Source: an uncultured Arcanobacterium sp.
Lineage (GTDB): Bacteria; Actinomycetota; Actinomycetes; Actinomycetales; Actinomycetaceae
DNA length: 64,000 nt
Reading direction: 5' to 3'
Assembly: GCA_958428545.1 (NCBI GenBank)
Contig: CAUAGM010000001.1
Span: 248,001-312,000, forward strand
The notes beneath the pieces are model-generated. The model searched no databases. It was not told the origin of the DNA and saw nothing but the letters and a program-made list of their open reading frames with translations. This document shows positions 1-7,180 of this stretch, piece after piece. The translations under genes were made by a program, and so were the position numbers. Position 1 is the first letter of the stretch, and the number at the start of each line of letters is the position of its first letter.

Positions 1-570
1 GGCTGTGGGAGACAGGCGATTGAGCGCATCAGTTGCGCTATGCCCTGCGAGGCGGGTAGCTAAAGACCCTTGGAGTGCGATCCATGGCGAGTTGAGTATG
101 AGAGCTGTGAGTACGCCAGGGTGGCGGTCAGCCCAGAGCGTGGCAGTCAGCCCTCCAGTTGAGTGCCCGTAGAGGACGATGGGAATAGTGCCATGTTCGT
201 GAAAAATGACGTCGAGTGCGATATGGAGTTCCTCATCGTATGCCGATAGGTCAGTGATATATCCCCACGTCTGCCCCTCTAGATGTGAGCGCCCATATTT
301 GCGTAGATCTAATGCGTAAAAATGCCCACCCAAGGATGAGATTGTGCGCGCTAACTCGCGTTGGTAAAAATAATCGTTCCAGCCGTGAATTGCCAGAAAA
401 GCGAAAGTGCGTGGAGCTGAGGCGCAAGGAAGTGCATTGTCGTCTGTGCTTGGTGTGTGGTGCACGAGGGTGACGATGGCAGGGCCTTCTTCGTCTGGGT
501 GCAGGGGAAATGTTGCAGCTTCAAAGCCTTTCCCTAAGATGTCTGGGATCCAGTGGGGTGTGAGGGTCAT
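1..570 (-). CDS. Alpha/beta hydrolase, serine hydrolase family (3' end outside window)
   Basis: Open for 190 codons from an ATG at 570 down to the window edge, so the C-terminus is missing. A hydrophobic strand followed by IHGWND (about residues 61-66) fits the oxyanion-hole region. GHSTGG (135-140) is a nucleophile elbow with Ser137 as catalytic serine. The layout resembles the lysophospholipase/serine aminopeptidase S33-like group; the Asp and His of the triad would lie beyond the window. There is no signal peptide, so the protein is probably cytoplasmic. The start has no Shine-Dalgarno but has CACAAT six bases upstream, which suggests a leaderless transcript. It is divergent from the NlpC/P60 gene. 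The substrate cannot be told. Confidence 0.8.
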   Translation of the reverse strand, partial: MTLTPHWIPDILGKGFEAATFPLHPDEEGPAIVTLVHHTPSTDDNALPCASAPRTFAFLAIHGWNDYFYQRELARTISSLGGHFYALDLRKYGRSHLEGQTWGYITDLSAYDEELHIALDVIFHEHGTIPIVLYGHSTGGLTATLWADRHPGVLTALILNSPWIALQGSLATRLAGHSATDALNRLSPTA

Positions 571-664
571 ATATCTATTGTGCCTCAGTGGCTGTGCGCT
601 GGCTAGAAAATCTGCCAATGAATTACTTGTGTTTAGGTTGTTGCTATAGATAATACTGTTAAAG

Positions 665-692
665 CTTGTGCATTTTTGTTACTAGTTATAGT
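665..692 (+). promoter_or_regulatory. Candidate promoter of the NlpC/P60 gene
   Basis: CTTGTG (665-670) and TATAGT (687-692) are separated by 16 bp, upstream of the NlpC/P60 start at 763. This would give a 5' leader of about 65 nt. Called by eye only. Confidence 0.35.
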
Positions 693-762
693 ATTGGTGA
701 GGATATGACACGCTGATGATTGTGTGACTCATGTGGATAATGCTGTGATATGGAGGAGACGT

Positions 763-1971
763 ATGCACAAGCGTTTTATTCGAACAAGCTTTGGTGCGGT
801 GTGCGCCGCATTGCTCGTGCTTCCAAGTGTTTCACCAGCTCTCGCAGCTCCCAGCGATGCTGATGTGGCACGTGCACGCGATATTCAAAACCAGACGCAG
901 ATGTCTCTATCTGCTATAGAGACGCGTCTTGAGGAGCTTTCGGCAGAGAGTGATCGTCTCGATGCCGCCGCATTGCACAGCCGTGCTGAGGCTGATAAAG
1001 CGCAAAAAGCTGCATATCAAGCAGTCGAAGATTTATCGGACGCACAGGAACGAGCAGCTGACGCTAAAAAAGACACAGATGCAGCTCGCGCAAATATGGC
1101 AGCGCTCGCGCAAGCTCTCTATCAAGACGGTGCCTCGAATATGACGAGTGCTTATTATTTCTTTGATGCAGATTCTCTCCAAGCTGCAAATGACCGTCAG
1201 CGTGCTTTTACTCAACTCGGCAGTGCAGCAGATCAGCGTGCTCGCGAATTTCAAAATCTCAACACCGTTGCCCAGACCCTTCAAAAGCGAGCAGATGCAA
1301 AAGCTGCACAGCTAAATGAGATGGCTGAAAAAGCAAAAGAAGCAGAAGCTGCAGCCCGGAAAGCATCAGAAAATGCTGCCGCGCAGGTACAAGAGGCAGA
1401 TCGTCAGCGTCAAGATCTTTTAGTCCAGTTAGCTCAAGCGAAGAATACGACGATTGAGCTGGAAGCTCAGCGCTTGGCGCAGATTGAAGAAGATCGTCAG
1501 GCTCGCGCTGCAGCTCGAGCAGCGCAGCACGAGGCTGAAAAAGATCGTCAAGCTCAAGCCGCAGCTGCCGCTGCGCAGCAAAGCAGCTCTGCGCAATCTT
1601 CTGCACCATCATCTTCCAGCGGCGGGCAGGCGAAACGAGATCAAATTGCTTCGTATGCCCAAACCTTTGAAGGTGTGCCCTATGTATGGGCTGGCACTTC
1701 TCCAGTGTACGGGTGGGACTGCTCTGGGTTCGTCCAGTATGTTTACCGCCAATTTGGCATATATCTTCCTCGAGGCGGCGATGCGCAAGGGCGCTCAGGG
1801 CGTGTGATTTCAGCTGATGAAGCCCAAGCAGGCGATCTTGTATGGTGGCCAGGGCAGCATGTAGCTATTTACTTGGGAAATGGGCGCACATTTGCTGCAC
1901 GCACAGAAGAAACTGGCACGGGATACAGCTCTTTGTACGGATACTATCTGTTTGTGCGGCTTGTTGATTAA
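763..1971 (+). CDS. Secreted coiled-coil NlpC/P60 peptidoglycan endopeptidase
   Basis: 402 residues. I chose the ATG at 763 because GGAGGAG lies just upstream and the next residues form a classic signal peptide (basic start, hydrophobic core, probable cleavage after ALA28). Residues 30 to about 250 are Ala/Glu/Lys/Gln-rich, low in proline and almost certainly coiled coil. A Ser-rich linker follows, then a C-terminal NlpC/P60 domain with catalytic Cys320 in DCSGF and His366 in QHVAIYLG. Proteins of this plan (RipA/Cgp-type, PcsB-like) cut peptide stems of peptidoglycan at the septum, and the coiled coil usually controls access to the enzyme. It is a single-gene unit ending in a hairpin shared with ppa. 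Confidence 0.93.
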   Translation: MHKRFIRTSFGAVCAALLVLPSVSPALAAPSDADVARARDIQNQTQMSLSAIETRLEELSAESDRLDAAALHSRAEADKAQKAAYQAVEDLSDAQERAADAKKDTDAARANMAALAQALYQDGASNMTSAYYFFDADSLQAANDRQRAFTQLGSAADQRAREFQNLNTVAQTLQKRADAKAAQLNEMAEKAKEAEAAARKASENAAAQVQEADRQRQDLLVQLAQAKNTTIELEAQRLAQIEEDRQARAAARAAQHEAEKDRQAQAAAAAAQQSSSAQSSAPSSSSGGQAKRDQIASYAQTFEGVPYVWAGTSPVYGWDCSGFVQYVYRQFGIYLPRGGDAQGRSGRVISADEAQAGDLVWWPGQHVAIYLGNGRTFAARTEETGTGYSSLYGYYLFVRLVD

Positions 1972-1983
1972 TTCTTAAAGTAG

Positions 1984-2022
1984 GCGGTCTGTCTAAACTT
2001 TCGTTGTAGACAGACCGCACGT
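1984..2022. terminator. Bidirectional terminator between the NlpC/P60 gene and ppa
   Basis: A perfect 12-bp inverted repeat (1984-1995 and 2007-2018) with an 11-nt loop, followed by a short T-run on the plus strand. It lies between two convergent genes and can serve both. Confidence 0.8.
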
Positions 2023-2024
2023 TT

Positions 2025-2531
2025 TTAGTGCTTGTAATAACCAGTTTCTTCAGCACGCTTAAACGATTTGCGAATTTCTTCTTCGGCAGCTTTACGCCCC
2101 ACCCAGTGAGCGCCTTCAACCGATTTTCCGGGTTCAAGGTCTTTATACACCTCGAAAAAGTGTTGAATTTCAAGACGATGAAATTCGGAGACGTCATCAA
2201 TTTCTGTACGCCATGAAGCACGCTGATCGGCAGAAGGGACGCACAAGACTTTATCGTCACCGCCGCGCTCGTCGCGCATACGGAACATTCCCAAAGCACG
2301 GCAGCGAATCACGCAGCCCGGAAACGTTGGCTCTTCAAGCAAGACGAGTGCATCAAGAGGGTCGCCATCTTCGCCCAGCGTATCGTCAATGAATCCGTAA
2401 TCATCGGGATATCGAGTCGATGTAAAGAGCATACGGTCGAGACGAATACGCCCAGTTTCATGATCGACTTCATATTTATTTCGGTTTCCTTTAGGTATTT
2501 CGATAGTCACATCGAATTCCATAAATTCCAT
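2025..2531 (-). CDS. ppa: Inorganic pyrophosphatase, family I
   Basis: 168 residues, the usual length for a soluble hexameric bacterial pyrophosphatase. It hydrolyses PPi to phosphate in the cytoplasm and so drives biosynthetic reactions. The family signature EDGDPLDALV carries the metal-binding aspartates, and YPDDYGFIDDT precedes it. A GAGGAG box sits 6 nt before the ATG at 2531. The first three codons are repeated (MEFMEF), so a second in-frame ATG lies 9 nt downstream and could also be used. Transcribed alone and convergent with the upstream cell-wall gene. Confidence 0.97.
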   Translation of the reverse strand: MEFMEFDVTIEIPKGNRNKYEVDHETGRIRLDRMLFTSTRYPDDYGFIDDTLGEDGDPLDALVLLEEPTFPGCVIRCRALGMFRMRDERGGDDKVLCVPSADQRASWRTEIDDVSEFHRLEIQHFFEVYKDLEPGKSVEGAHWVGRKAAEEEIRKSFKRAEETGYYKH

Positions 2532-2556
2532 ACGCGCTCCTCAAGATCGTAGATAA

Positions 2557-2587
2557 GCACTCATAGCAGTGCTCACGGCTCATGCAA
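2557..2587 (-). promoter_or_regulatory. Candidate ppa promoter with overlapping inverted repeat
   Basis: Read on the minus strand, TTGCAT (2587-2582) and TATGAG (2565-2560) are 16 bp apart, a good sigma-70-type layout upstream of the ppa start at 2531. The -10 box lies inside the inverted repeat AGCACT-6-AGTGCT (2557-2574), a possible operator. Confidence 0.45.
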
Positions 2588-2667
2588 TGATTGTAGCGAG
2601 GAATTGCGAGTATAAGCAGATATTGGTGGTGCAATTTTCTTTTCTGGAAGTATGCCATAATTTCACT

Positions 2668-4083
2668 ATGCGCAAAATGGTAGGTTTCGTCTGTATCTTG
2701 ACAATTGCTGCGTGCGGATATGGGGTTGCAGATCTTTGTGATGTTGTTCCTGGGCTATTCACCTTCAAACCTCTCGAGAATCTTGCGCATCCTTATCCTT
2801 CCATAAAAGCTACTGAAGAAGCACCTCCTTCTCTTCCCTCGTCTAAAGATGCTCCAGTGCCAGATTCTGCGAAAGTGCAAGAGATTATAGATACTCTGAG
2901 CGGTGCTTCAGCAATTGGAGGGAGTGATCATCTCGGAATGTACGTCGTAGATGCTCAAACTGGTGCCGAACTAGGATCACATAATCAAAGCGTTGGCAAA
3001 GTTCCTGCATCTACGATGAAAGTAGTTACGTCTTATGCAGCTCTTTCTTCTCTCGGAGCAGATCATAGATTCACAACTCGGGCGCTTCTGTCTGGGCAAA
3101 ATCTCTATCTCGTGGGTGGCGGAGATATTCTACTTGCCACAGATTCGGGAGACAGTAAGCGTCTTGTGGGGCACGCAGGCATTGCTGATCTGGCTCGTGC
3201 AGCGGCTGAAAAACTTGCCGCATCTAAAATCGATTCAGTAAAAGTGTTTCTTGATAATTCAAGATATTCGGAAGATAAATATGGGCCTGGAGTGCACGAA
3301 GATATGATCTATACTCTCCCAAGCTCTCCTATTGCGGCAGGATATGAAGGTGACCCGTTTGAAGCGCAGCACGCTGTAGATCGAGTGCTGGATACTTTCG
3401 TAGATCATCTTCGAGCTGCTGGAATGGCCGTAGAAACCGCAGGAGTGCAGACGGCACCAAAAGATGCACAAGATATTGCGCATGTAGATTCAGCGTCAGT
3501 TCGGGCGATAGCTGATTTTACGTTGCTGCATTCCGATAATGCCCTTGCAGATACTCTGCAGCATGAAATCGCTGTTGCTTCTGGAAAAATCGGATCTTTC
3601 GAAACGGGATCCGCTGCCGTCACCGAGCAGCTTCAGACCCAAGGGTTTGATTTATCGGGAGTGAGTATTGATGATGGGTCGGGGCTTTCTCCTCATAATC
3701 GTCTGACGCCTAAGCTCCTCACTCAGATACTGAGAGCAGTATGGACGTGCGATTCTTCTGCCGAAAAAGAGAATACACAAGGCAAAGAAAGTGACGATGC
3801 AAAGGGCTGCCCAGCCACTCAGATAGGGGCAGGTATGCCATTTGCTGGCTTGGATGGCACATTGAAATCGAGATTCACCAATTCTTCAGCTACAGGGCGA
3901 GTGCATGCCAAAACAGGTAATCTCACAGGAGTGCGAACTCTTGCGGGCTATCTCTACACAGCTCAGGGGCGCCCGCTGGTATTTGCAATTCTTGTTAATA
4001 CTGAGCATCCAGGCAGTGAGGAATTTGATGACGACGTGCTTTCTGTGATTGACGATGCCGTCAATGCTCTCGCTTCTCTTTAG
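2668..4083 (+). CDS. dacB: D-alanyl-D-alanine carboxypeptidase/endopeptidase, PBP4 type (peptidase S13)
   Basis: 471 residues from the ATG at 2668. The active-site motifs of class C penicillin-binding proteins are present in order: SxxK as STMK (Ser115, Lys118), SxN as SDN in the middle, and KTG as AKTGNL near the C-terminus. It trims or cross-hydrolyses peptidoglycan peptides outside the membrane. The N-terminus is short and hydrophobic and ends in IAAC (Cys16), which reads as a possible lipobox, so it may be a lipoprotein rather than freely secreted. There is no Shine-Dalgarno; CATAAT lies six bases before the ATG, pointing to leaderless initiation. The next genes (zincin_2, tilS) follow it in many actinobacteria. 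Confidence 0.93.
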   Translation: MRKMVGFVCILTIAACGYGVADLCDVVPGLFTFKPLENLAHPYPSIKATEEAPPSLPSSKDAPVPDSAKVQEIIDTLSGASAIGGSDHLGMYVVDAQTGAELGSHNQSVGKVPASTMKVVTSYAALSSLGADHRFTTRALLSGQNLYLVGGGDILLATDSGDSKRLVGHAGIADLARAAAEKLAASKIDSVKVFLDNSRYSEDKYGPGVHEDMIYTLPSSPIAAGYEGDPFEAQHAVDRVLDTFVDHLRAAGMAVETAGVQTAPKDAQDIAHVDSASVRAIADFTLLHSDNALADTLQHEIAVASGKIGSFETGSAAVTEQLQTQGFDLSGVSIDDGSGLSPHNRLTPKLLTQILRAVWTCDSSAEKENTQGKESDDAKGCPATQIGAGMPFAGLDGTLKSRFTNSSATGRVHAKTGNLTGVRTLAGYLYTAQGRPLVFAILVNTEHPGSEEFDDDVLSVIDDAVNALASL

Positions 4084-4204
4084 CCTTATTTGCCTTAACT
4101 ATGCGAGTATTCCTTGTAGGTGAATATATTTCTGTTGTGAAAGTATCTTTTGCCTTTTGTGCGGGCATTTCTTTTTTGCCTGATATTTCTCCCGCCCAGA
4201 CCGC

Positions 4205-4210
4205 TACACT
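4205..4210 (+). promoter_or_regulatory. -10 box of a probable leaderless promoter
   Basis: TACACT ends six bases before the ATG at 4217, so transcription would start at or next to the A of the start codon. No ribosome-binding site is present. Confidence 0.5.
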
Positions 4211-4216
4211 GGATAC

Positions 4217-5320
4217 ATGACTATTTCTCCATCAGTTGCACGAAAATTAGCGTTGCTTATCGCTCCTGGAGGCCCTGCGTTCACACAGACGGCAGCACAG
4301 GCCTTTGCTGAAGATTTACGTATGGGCGCTCAAAAAGCTCAGACGATTGTGCGTGAGCTGACAGGGCTTGACGCTGCTGTCGAGGCTGCGCGCGGCGTTT
4401 CTCCTGTGGTGCTCGACAGACCAGGATGGGCGTATGGCGCCGCCCAATCGATTGATGCAATGATTGAGCTTTCGAATAGTTCAGTGAAAGGATTCAACAG
4501 CCTAACGGCAGGCGCGGCGCTTGCGGCAATTGCCAGATTGGTGATGGGGCAATATGATCCTTATACGCGCGAGGGTGGAGCAGAGAAGCGGGAAAATAAT
4601 GCAAAGCGGCACGGGTATCAGAACGCGAATCAGAAGGTGAACCAGAAATCGTCTGGGCGTATTTTGCTTAATGCTCCTGTGATTGCACAGTTTTGTACTC
4701 AGTATGATCTCGATCAGCGTGATTTGTGTACGTGGGTGTGCGTCCATGAATTTACTCATGCGGTTCAGTTTCACGAAGCGCCCTGGCTGAAAGATTATGT
4801 GCTAGATCATTTTGTTCAGATTTTAAGCGATGAAAAGCTCGGTAGTGAAAAAGAGGGCGATATATTTGAATCTGATGCAATGCGAGAGCTTACTGCTGTC
4901 ATGAGTCTTTTAGAAGGGCATGCAGAGTTTGTGATGAACGCCGTGCCCGTAGCGCGCATGCCAGGCAAGAATCGTATTATTTCGGCGATGGAGAGCAAGC
5001 GTAAAGAAAAGAATGCTCTCATGCGTGTACTTGCAAAAAACTTGAGTTTAGATAAGAAAGCTCAGCAGTATAAAAGCGGTGCGCAATTTGTGCAAAAAGT
5101 GCATGAGATCGCTGGGCAGGAGGTCTTTAACCGCGTATGGGCAAGCTCTGCCACTGTGCCAACGTGTGAAGAATTAAGTTCGCCCGAGGCGTGGATTGCG
5201 CGTATAAGTGCCGAATCTTGTGCTGCGGCGGCTGCTAGTGCGGTAGCATCTACTGGCGCTGACCTTGACCTTGCCGCACTACCTTCTGAAGCTGAACATT
5301 CTACTACTTTGGAGCGTTGA
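4217..5320 (+). CDS. Zinc-dependent metalloprotease of the zincin_2 / DUF2342 family
   Basis: 367 residues. VHEFTHAVQF carries a HExxH zinc site, and EGHAEFVMN about 70 residues later supplies the usual third ligand region. This matches the actinobacterial family annotated as coenzyme F420 biosynthesis-associated or zincin_2 protein; no F420 role is evident here. The gene lies directly before tilS, its conserved position in actinobacteria. There is no signal peptide, so it is probably cytoplasmic. Substrate unknown. It appears to be the first gene of the tilS-hpt-ftsH-folate run and is probably leaderless. Confidence 0.88.
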   Translation: MTISPSVARKLALLIAPGGPAFTQTAAQAFAEDLRMGAQKAQTIVRELTGLDAAVEAARGVSPVVLDRPGWAYGAAQSIDAMIELSNSSVKGFNSLTAGAALAAIARLVMGQYDPYTREGGAEKRENNAKRHGYQNANQKVNQKSSGRILLNAPVIAQFCTQYDLDQRDLCTWVCVHEFTHAVQFHEAPWLKDYVLDHFVQILSDEKLGSEKEGDIFESDAMRELTAVMSLLEGHAEFVMNAVPVARMPGKNRIISAMESKRKEKNALMRVLAKNLSLDKKAQQYKSGAQFVQKVHEIAGQEVFNRVWASSATVPTCEELSSPEAWIARISAESCAAAAASAVASTGADLDLAALPSEAEHSTTLER

Positions 5321-5324
5321 GTGT

Positions 5325-6629
5325 ATGTCTTTTCCGCCTCCAGTGGTTACTGCTGCTCGCCATGCACTGCGTGATACATTTCGTGAGCTAGAGATCGGCG
5401 GGCACGTGCTGCTTGCCATCAGCGGTGGATCAGATTCTATGGCTCTTGCGGCGAGCGCCGCTTTTGCTGCGAAGGAAAAATCAATTGTGCTTCATTCTCT
5501 CACGGTCGATCACGGGCTGCGCCCAGAATCAGCAGATGAAGCAGCCTGCGTGGTTCAGCGTCTGCAAGCATTAGGCATCGATGCTCGGGCAGAGAGAATC
5601 AGCTTAGGCACAGGGCTTGGTCCTGAAGGAGAAGCGCGGGCAGGAAGGTATGCGGCGCTCGCGAATGAGGCTCGGCGAATTTGGCAAGAGCAGTATGGTG
5701 CGGCACGATCCTGCCAACCTTTGAGCTTTTCAAACTCCAGCGAATCAGTGCGCGGCTCGTGCGGGCTAGACCTGCCAAAGCTGAGCCTCTCGGGAGCCTC
5801 TCCTGCTGCGGCTCACTGCGCTACTTACGACGTTTCTGCTTTCAGCTCACTGGTCAGCCAAGGGCGCAGCACACGCTTGGGGAATAATAGTGCAGCTCAA
5901 GATGAGTGTGCGGTAGGTGCTGTGCCTGTTTTACTTGGGCACAACGCAAACGACCAGGCGGAAACTGTGCTTCTAGGCCTAGCGCGTGGCTCAGGAGCGC
6001 GCTCTGTGCGCGGAATGCCTCGCGCAGGTACTCTTCCAGGATATGCCGACGTGCCGATGATCCGCCCTTTGCTCGATATGAGTTCGCAGAGTTTGGAGCA
6101 TGTGTGTAGTGAATTAGGCATCGAATGGGTGGAAGATCCAACAAACGGAGTTGAGAGCGAATGGCGTGCAGCAGATGGCAGCATGCTCGTGCGTAGTGCT
6201 ATTCGTCACAAGATTTTTCCCATTTTGGAGGATGTTTTCGGCAAGGGAATCGTGGATTCCCTCACGCGCACAGGGGAGCTCCTTGGAAGCGATGACGATG
6301 CACTCACCGAGTATGCGCGTGATGCTTTGCGTAAAACTCTCTGCGAAGCTGGTGATAGTGCAGGTGAGATTGCTCTTTCTTGCGCAGACCTTAAGGAATA
6401 TCCGCAGGCGATTCGCACTAGGGTTGTGCGCACTGCAGCACTTCAGGCAGGTGCGCGGCGCGGTGAACTTTTTTTCAGCCATATCTCAGCTCTTGATAAG
6501 CTCATCATAGGTAAAGAGAATAATTTACAAGTGGACCTTCCAGGTGCTCGTGCCTACAAGAACCACGGAATTCTTATTATCAGCTCAGGGCAGTCGCCCG
6601 CCGATATATCTACTAGGGAGTATTTATGA
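5325..6629 (+). CDS. tilS: tRNA(Ile)-lysidine synthase
   Basis: 434 residues from the ATG at 5325, with GGAG 10 nt upstream and the previous stop 4 nt before it. The PP-loop ATP pyrophosphatase motif SGGSDS is at residues 33-38, and LLGHNANDQAET is the second family block. The enzyme adds lysine to C34 of the CAU-anticodon tRNA-Ile so that it reads AUA. Between the RYAAL block and LLGHNAND there is an extra stretch of about 75 residues (about 122-198), rich in Ser, Ala and Cys, that typical TilS proteins lack. The 3' end overlaps hpt by 4 bp (ATGA). Confidence 0.93.
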   Translation: MSFPPPVVTAARHALRDTFRELEIGGHVLLAISGGSDSMALAASAAFAAKEKSIVLHSLTVDHGLRPESADEAACVVQRLQALGIDARAERISLGTGLGPEGEARAGRYAALANEARRIWQEQYGAARSCQPLSFSNSSESVRGSCGLDLPKLSLSGASPAAAHCATYDVSAFSSLVSQGRSTRLGNNSAAQDECAVGAVPVLLGHNANDQAETVLLGLARGSGARSVRGMPRAGTLPGYADVPMIRPLLDMSSQSLEHVCSELGIEWVEDPTNGVESEWRAADGSMLVRSAIRHKIFPILEDVFGKGIVDSLTRTGELLGSDDDALTEYARDALRKTLCEAGDSAGEIALSCADLKEYPQAIRTRVVRTAALQAGARRGELFFSHISALDKLIIGKENNLQVDLPGARAYKNHGILIISSGQSPADISTREYL

Positions 6630-7180
6630 ACCAGCACGATGTTGGATCCGATATTGAAGAAGTACTTCTCACTGCTGAGCAAATCGATCAGCGTCTTACT
6701 GAGATGGGTGAAGAAATTTCTCGCGACTATGCTGGCGAGGATTTACTCCTCGTGGGTGTTTTGCGCGGAGCAATTATGGTGATGGCTGATCTTTCGCGCA
6801 AAATTCACGTACCACTGCATATGGACTGGATGGCAGTCAGCTCTTATGGAGCCAGCACGAAAAGTTCCGGCGTGGTGCGAATTATTAAAGATCTCACGGA
6901 AGACGTGGCAGGGCGTAATGTGCTGATCGTTGAAGATGTGATCGATTCTGGGCTTACGCTTTCGTGGCTGCAGGGAAATTTACAGGCTCGCGGAGCTAAA
7001 TCAGTGAAAATTGCGACGATTGTACGCAAGCCTCTCGCCGCTAAAATTGAGGTTCACGCCGATTATGTCGGTTTTGATATTCCAAGCGATTTCGTGGTGG
7101 GCTATGGCCTTGATTATGCGGAGGATTATCGGCACCTTCCCTTTATTGCTAAGCTCGCTCCGCACGTCTATGGAGGATGA
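6626..7180 (+). CDS. hpt: Hypoxanthine phosphoribosyltransferase
   Basis: 184 residues. VLIVEDVIDSGLT (from residue 99) is the PRPP-binding signature of purine phosphoribosyltransferases. The enzyme converts hypoxanthine or guanine plus PRPP to IMP or GMP. It is coupled to tilS by a 4-bp overlap, and ftsH starts on the base after its stop. The tilS-hpt-ftsH order is conserved widely in Gram-positive bacteria. Confidence 0.96.
   Translation: MNQHDVGSDIEEVLLTAEQIDQRLTEMGEEISRDYAGEDLLLVGVLRGAIMVMADLSRKIHVPLHMDWMAVSSYGASTKSSGVVRIIKDLTEDVAGRNVLIVEDVIDSGLTLSWLQGNLQARGAKSVKIATIVRKPLAAKIEVHADYVGFDIPSDFVVGYGLDYAEDYRHLPFIAKLAPHVYGG

Noticed and set aside
4101..4220. 39-codon frame overlapping the zincin start as ATGA
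   Set aside because: No ribosome-binding site, unconvincing composition, and the leaderless -10 box of the next gene lies inside it.
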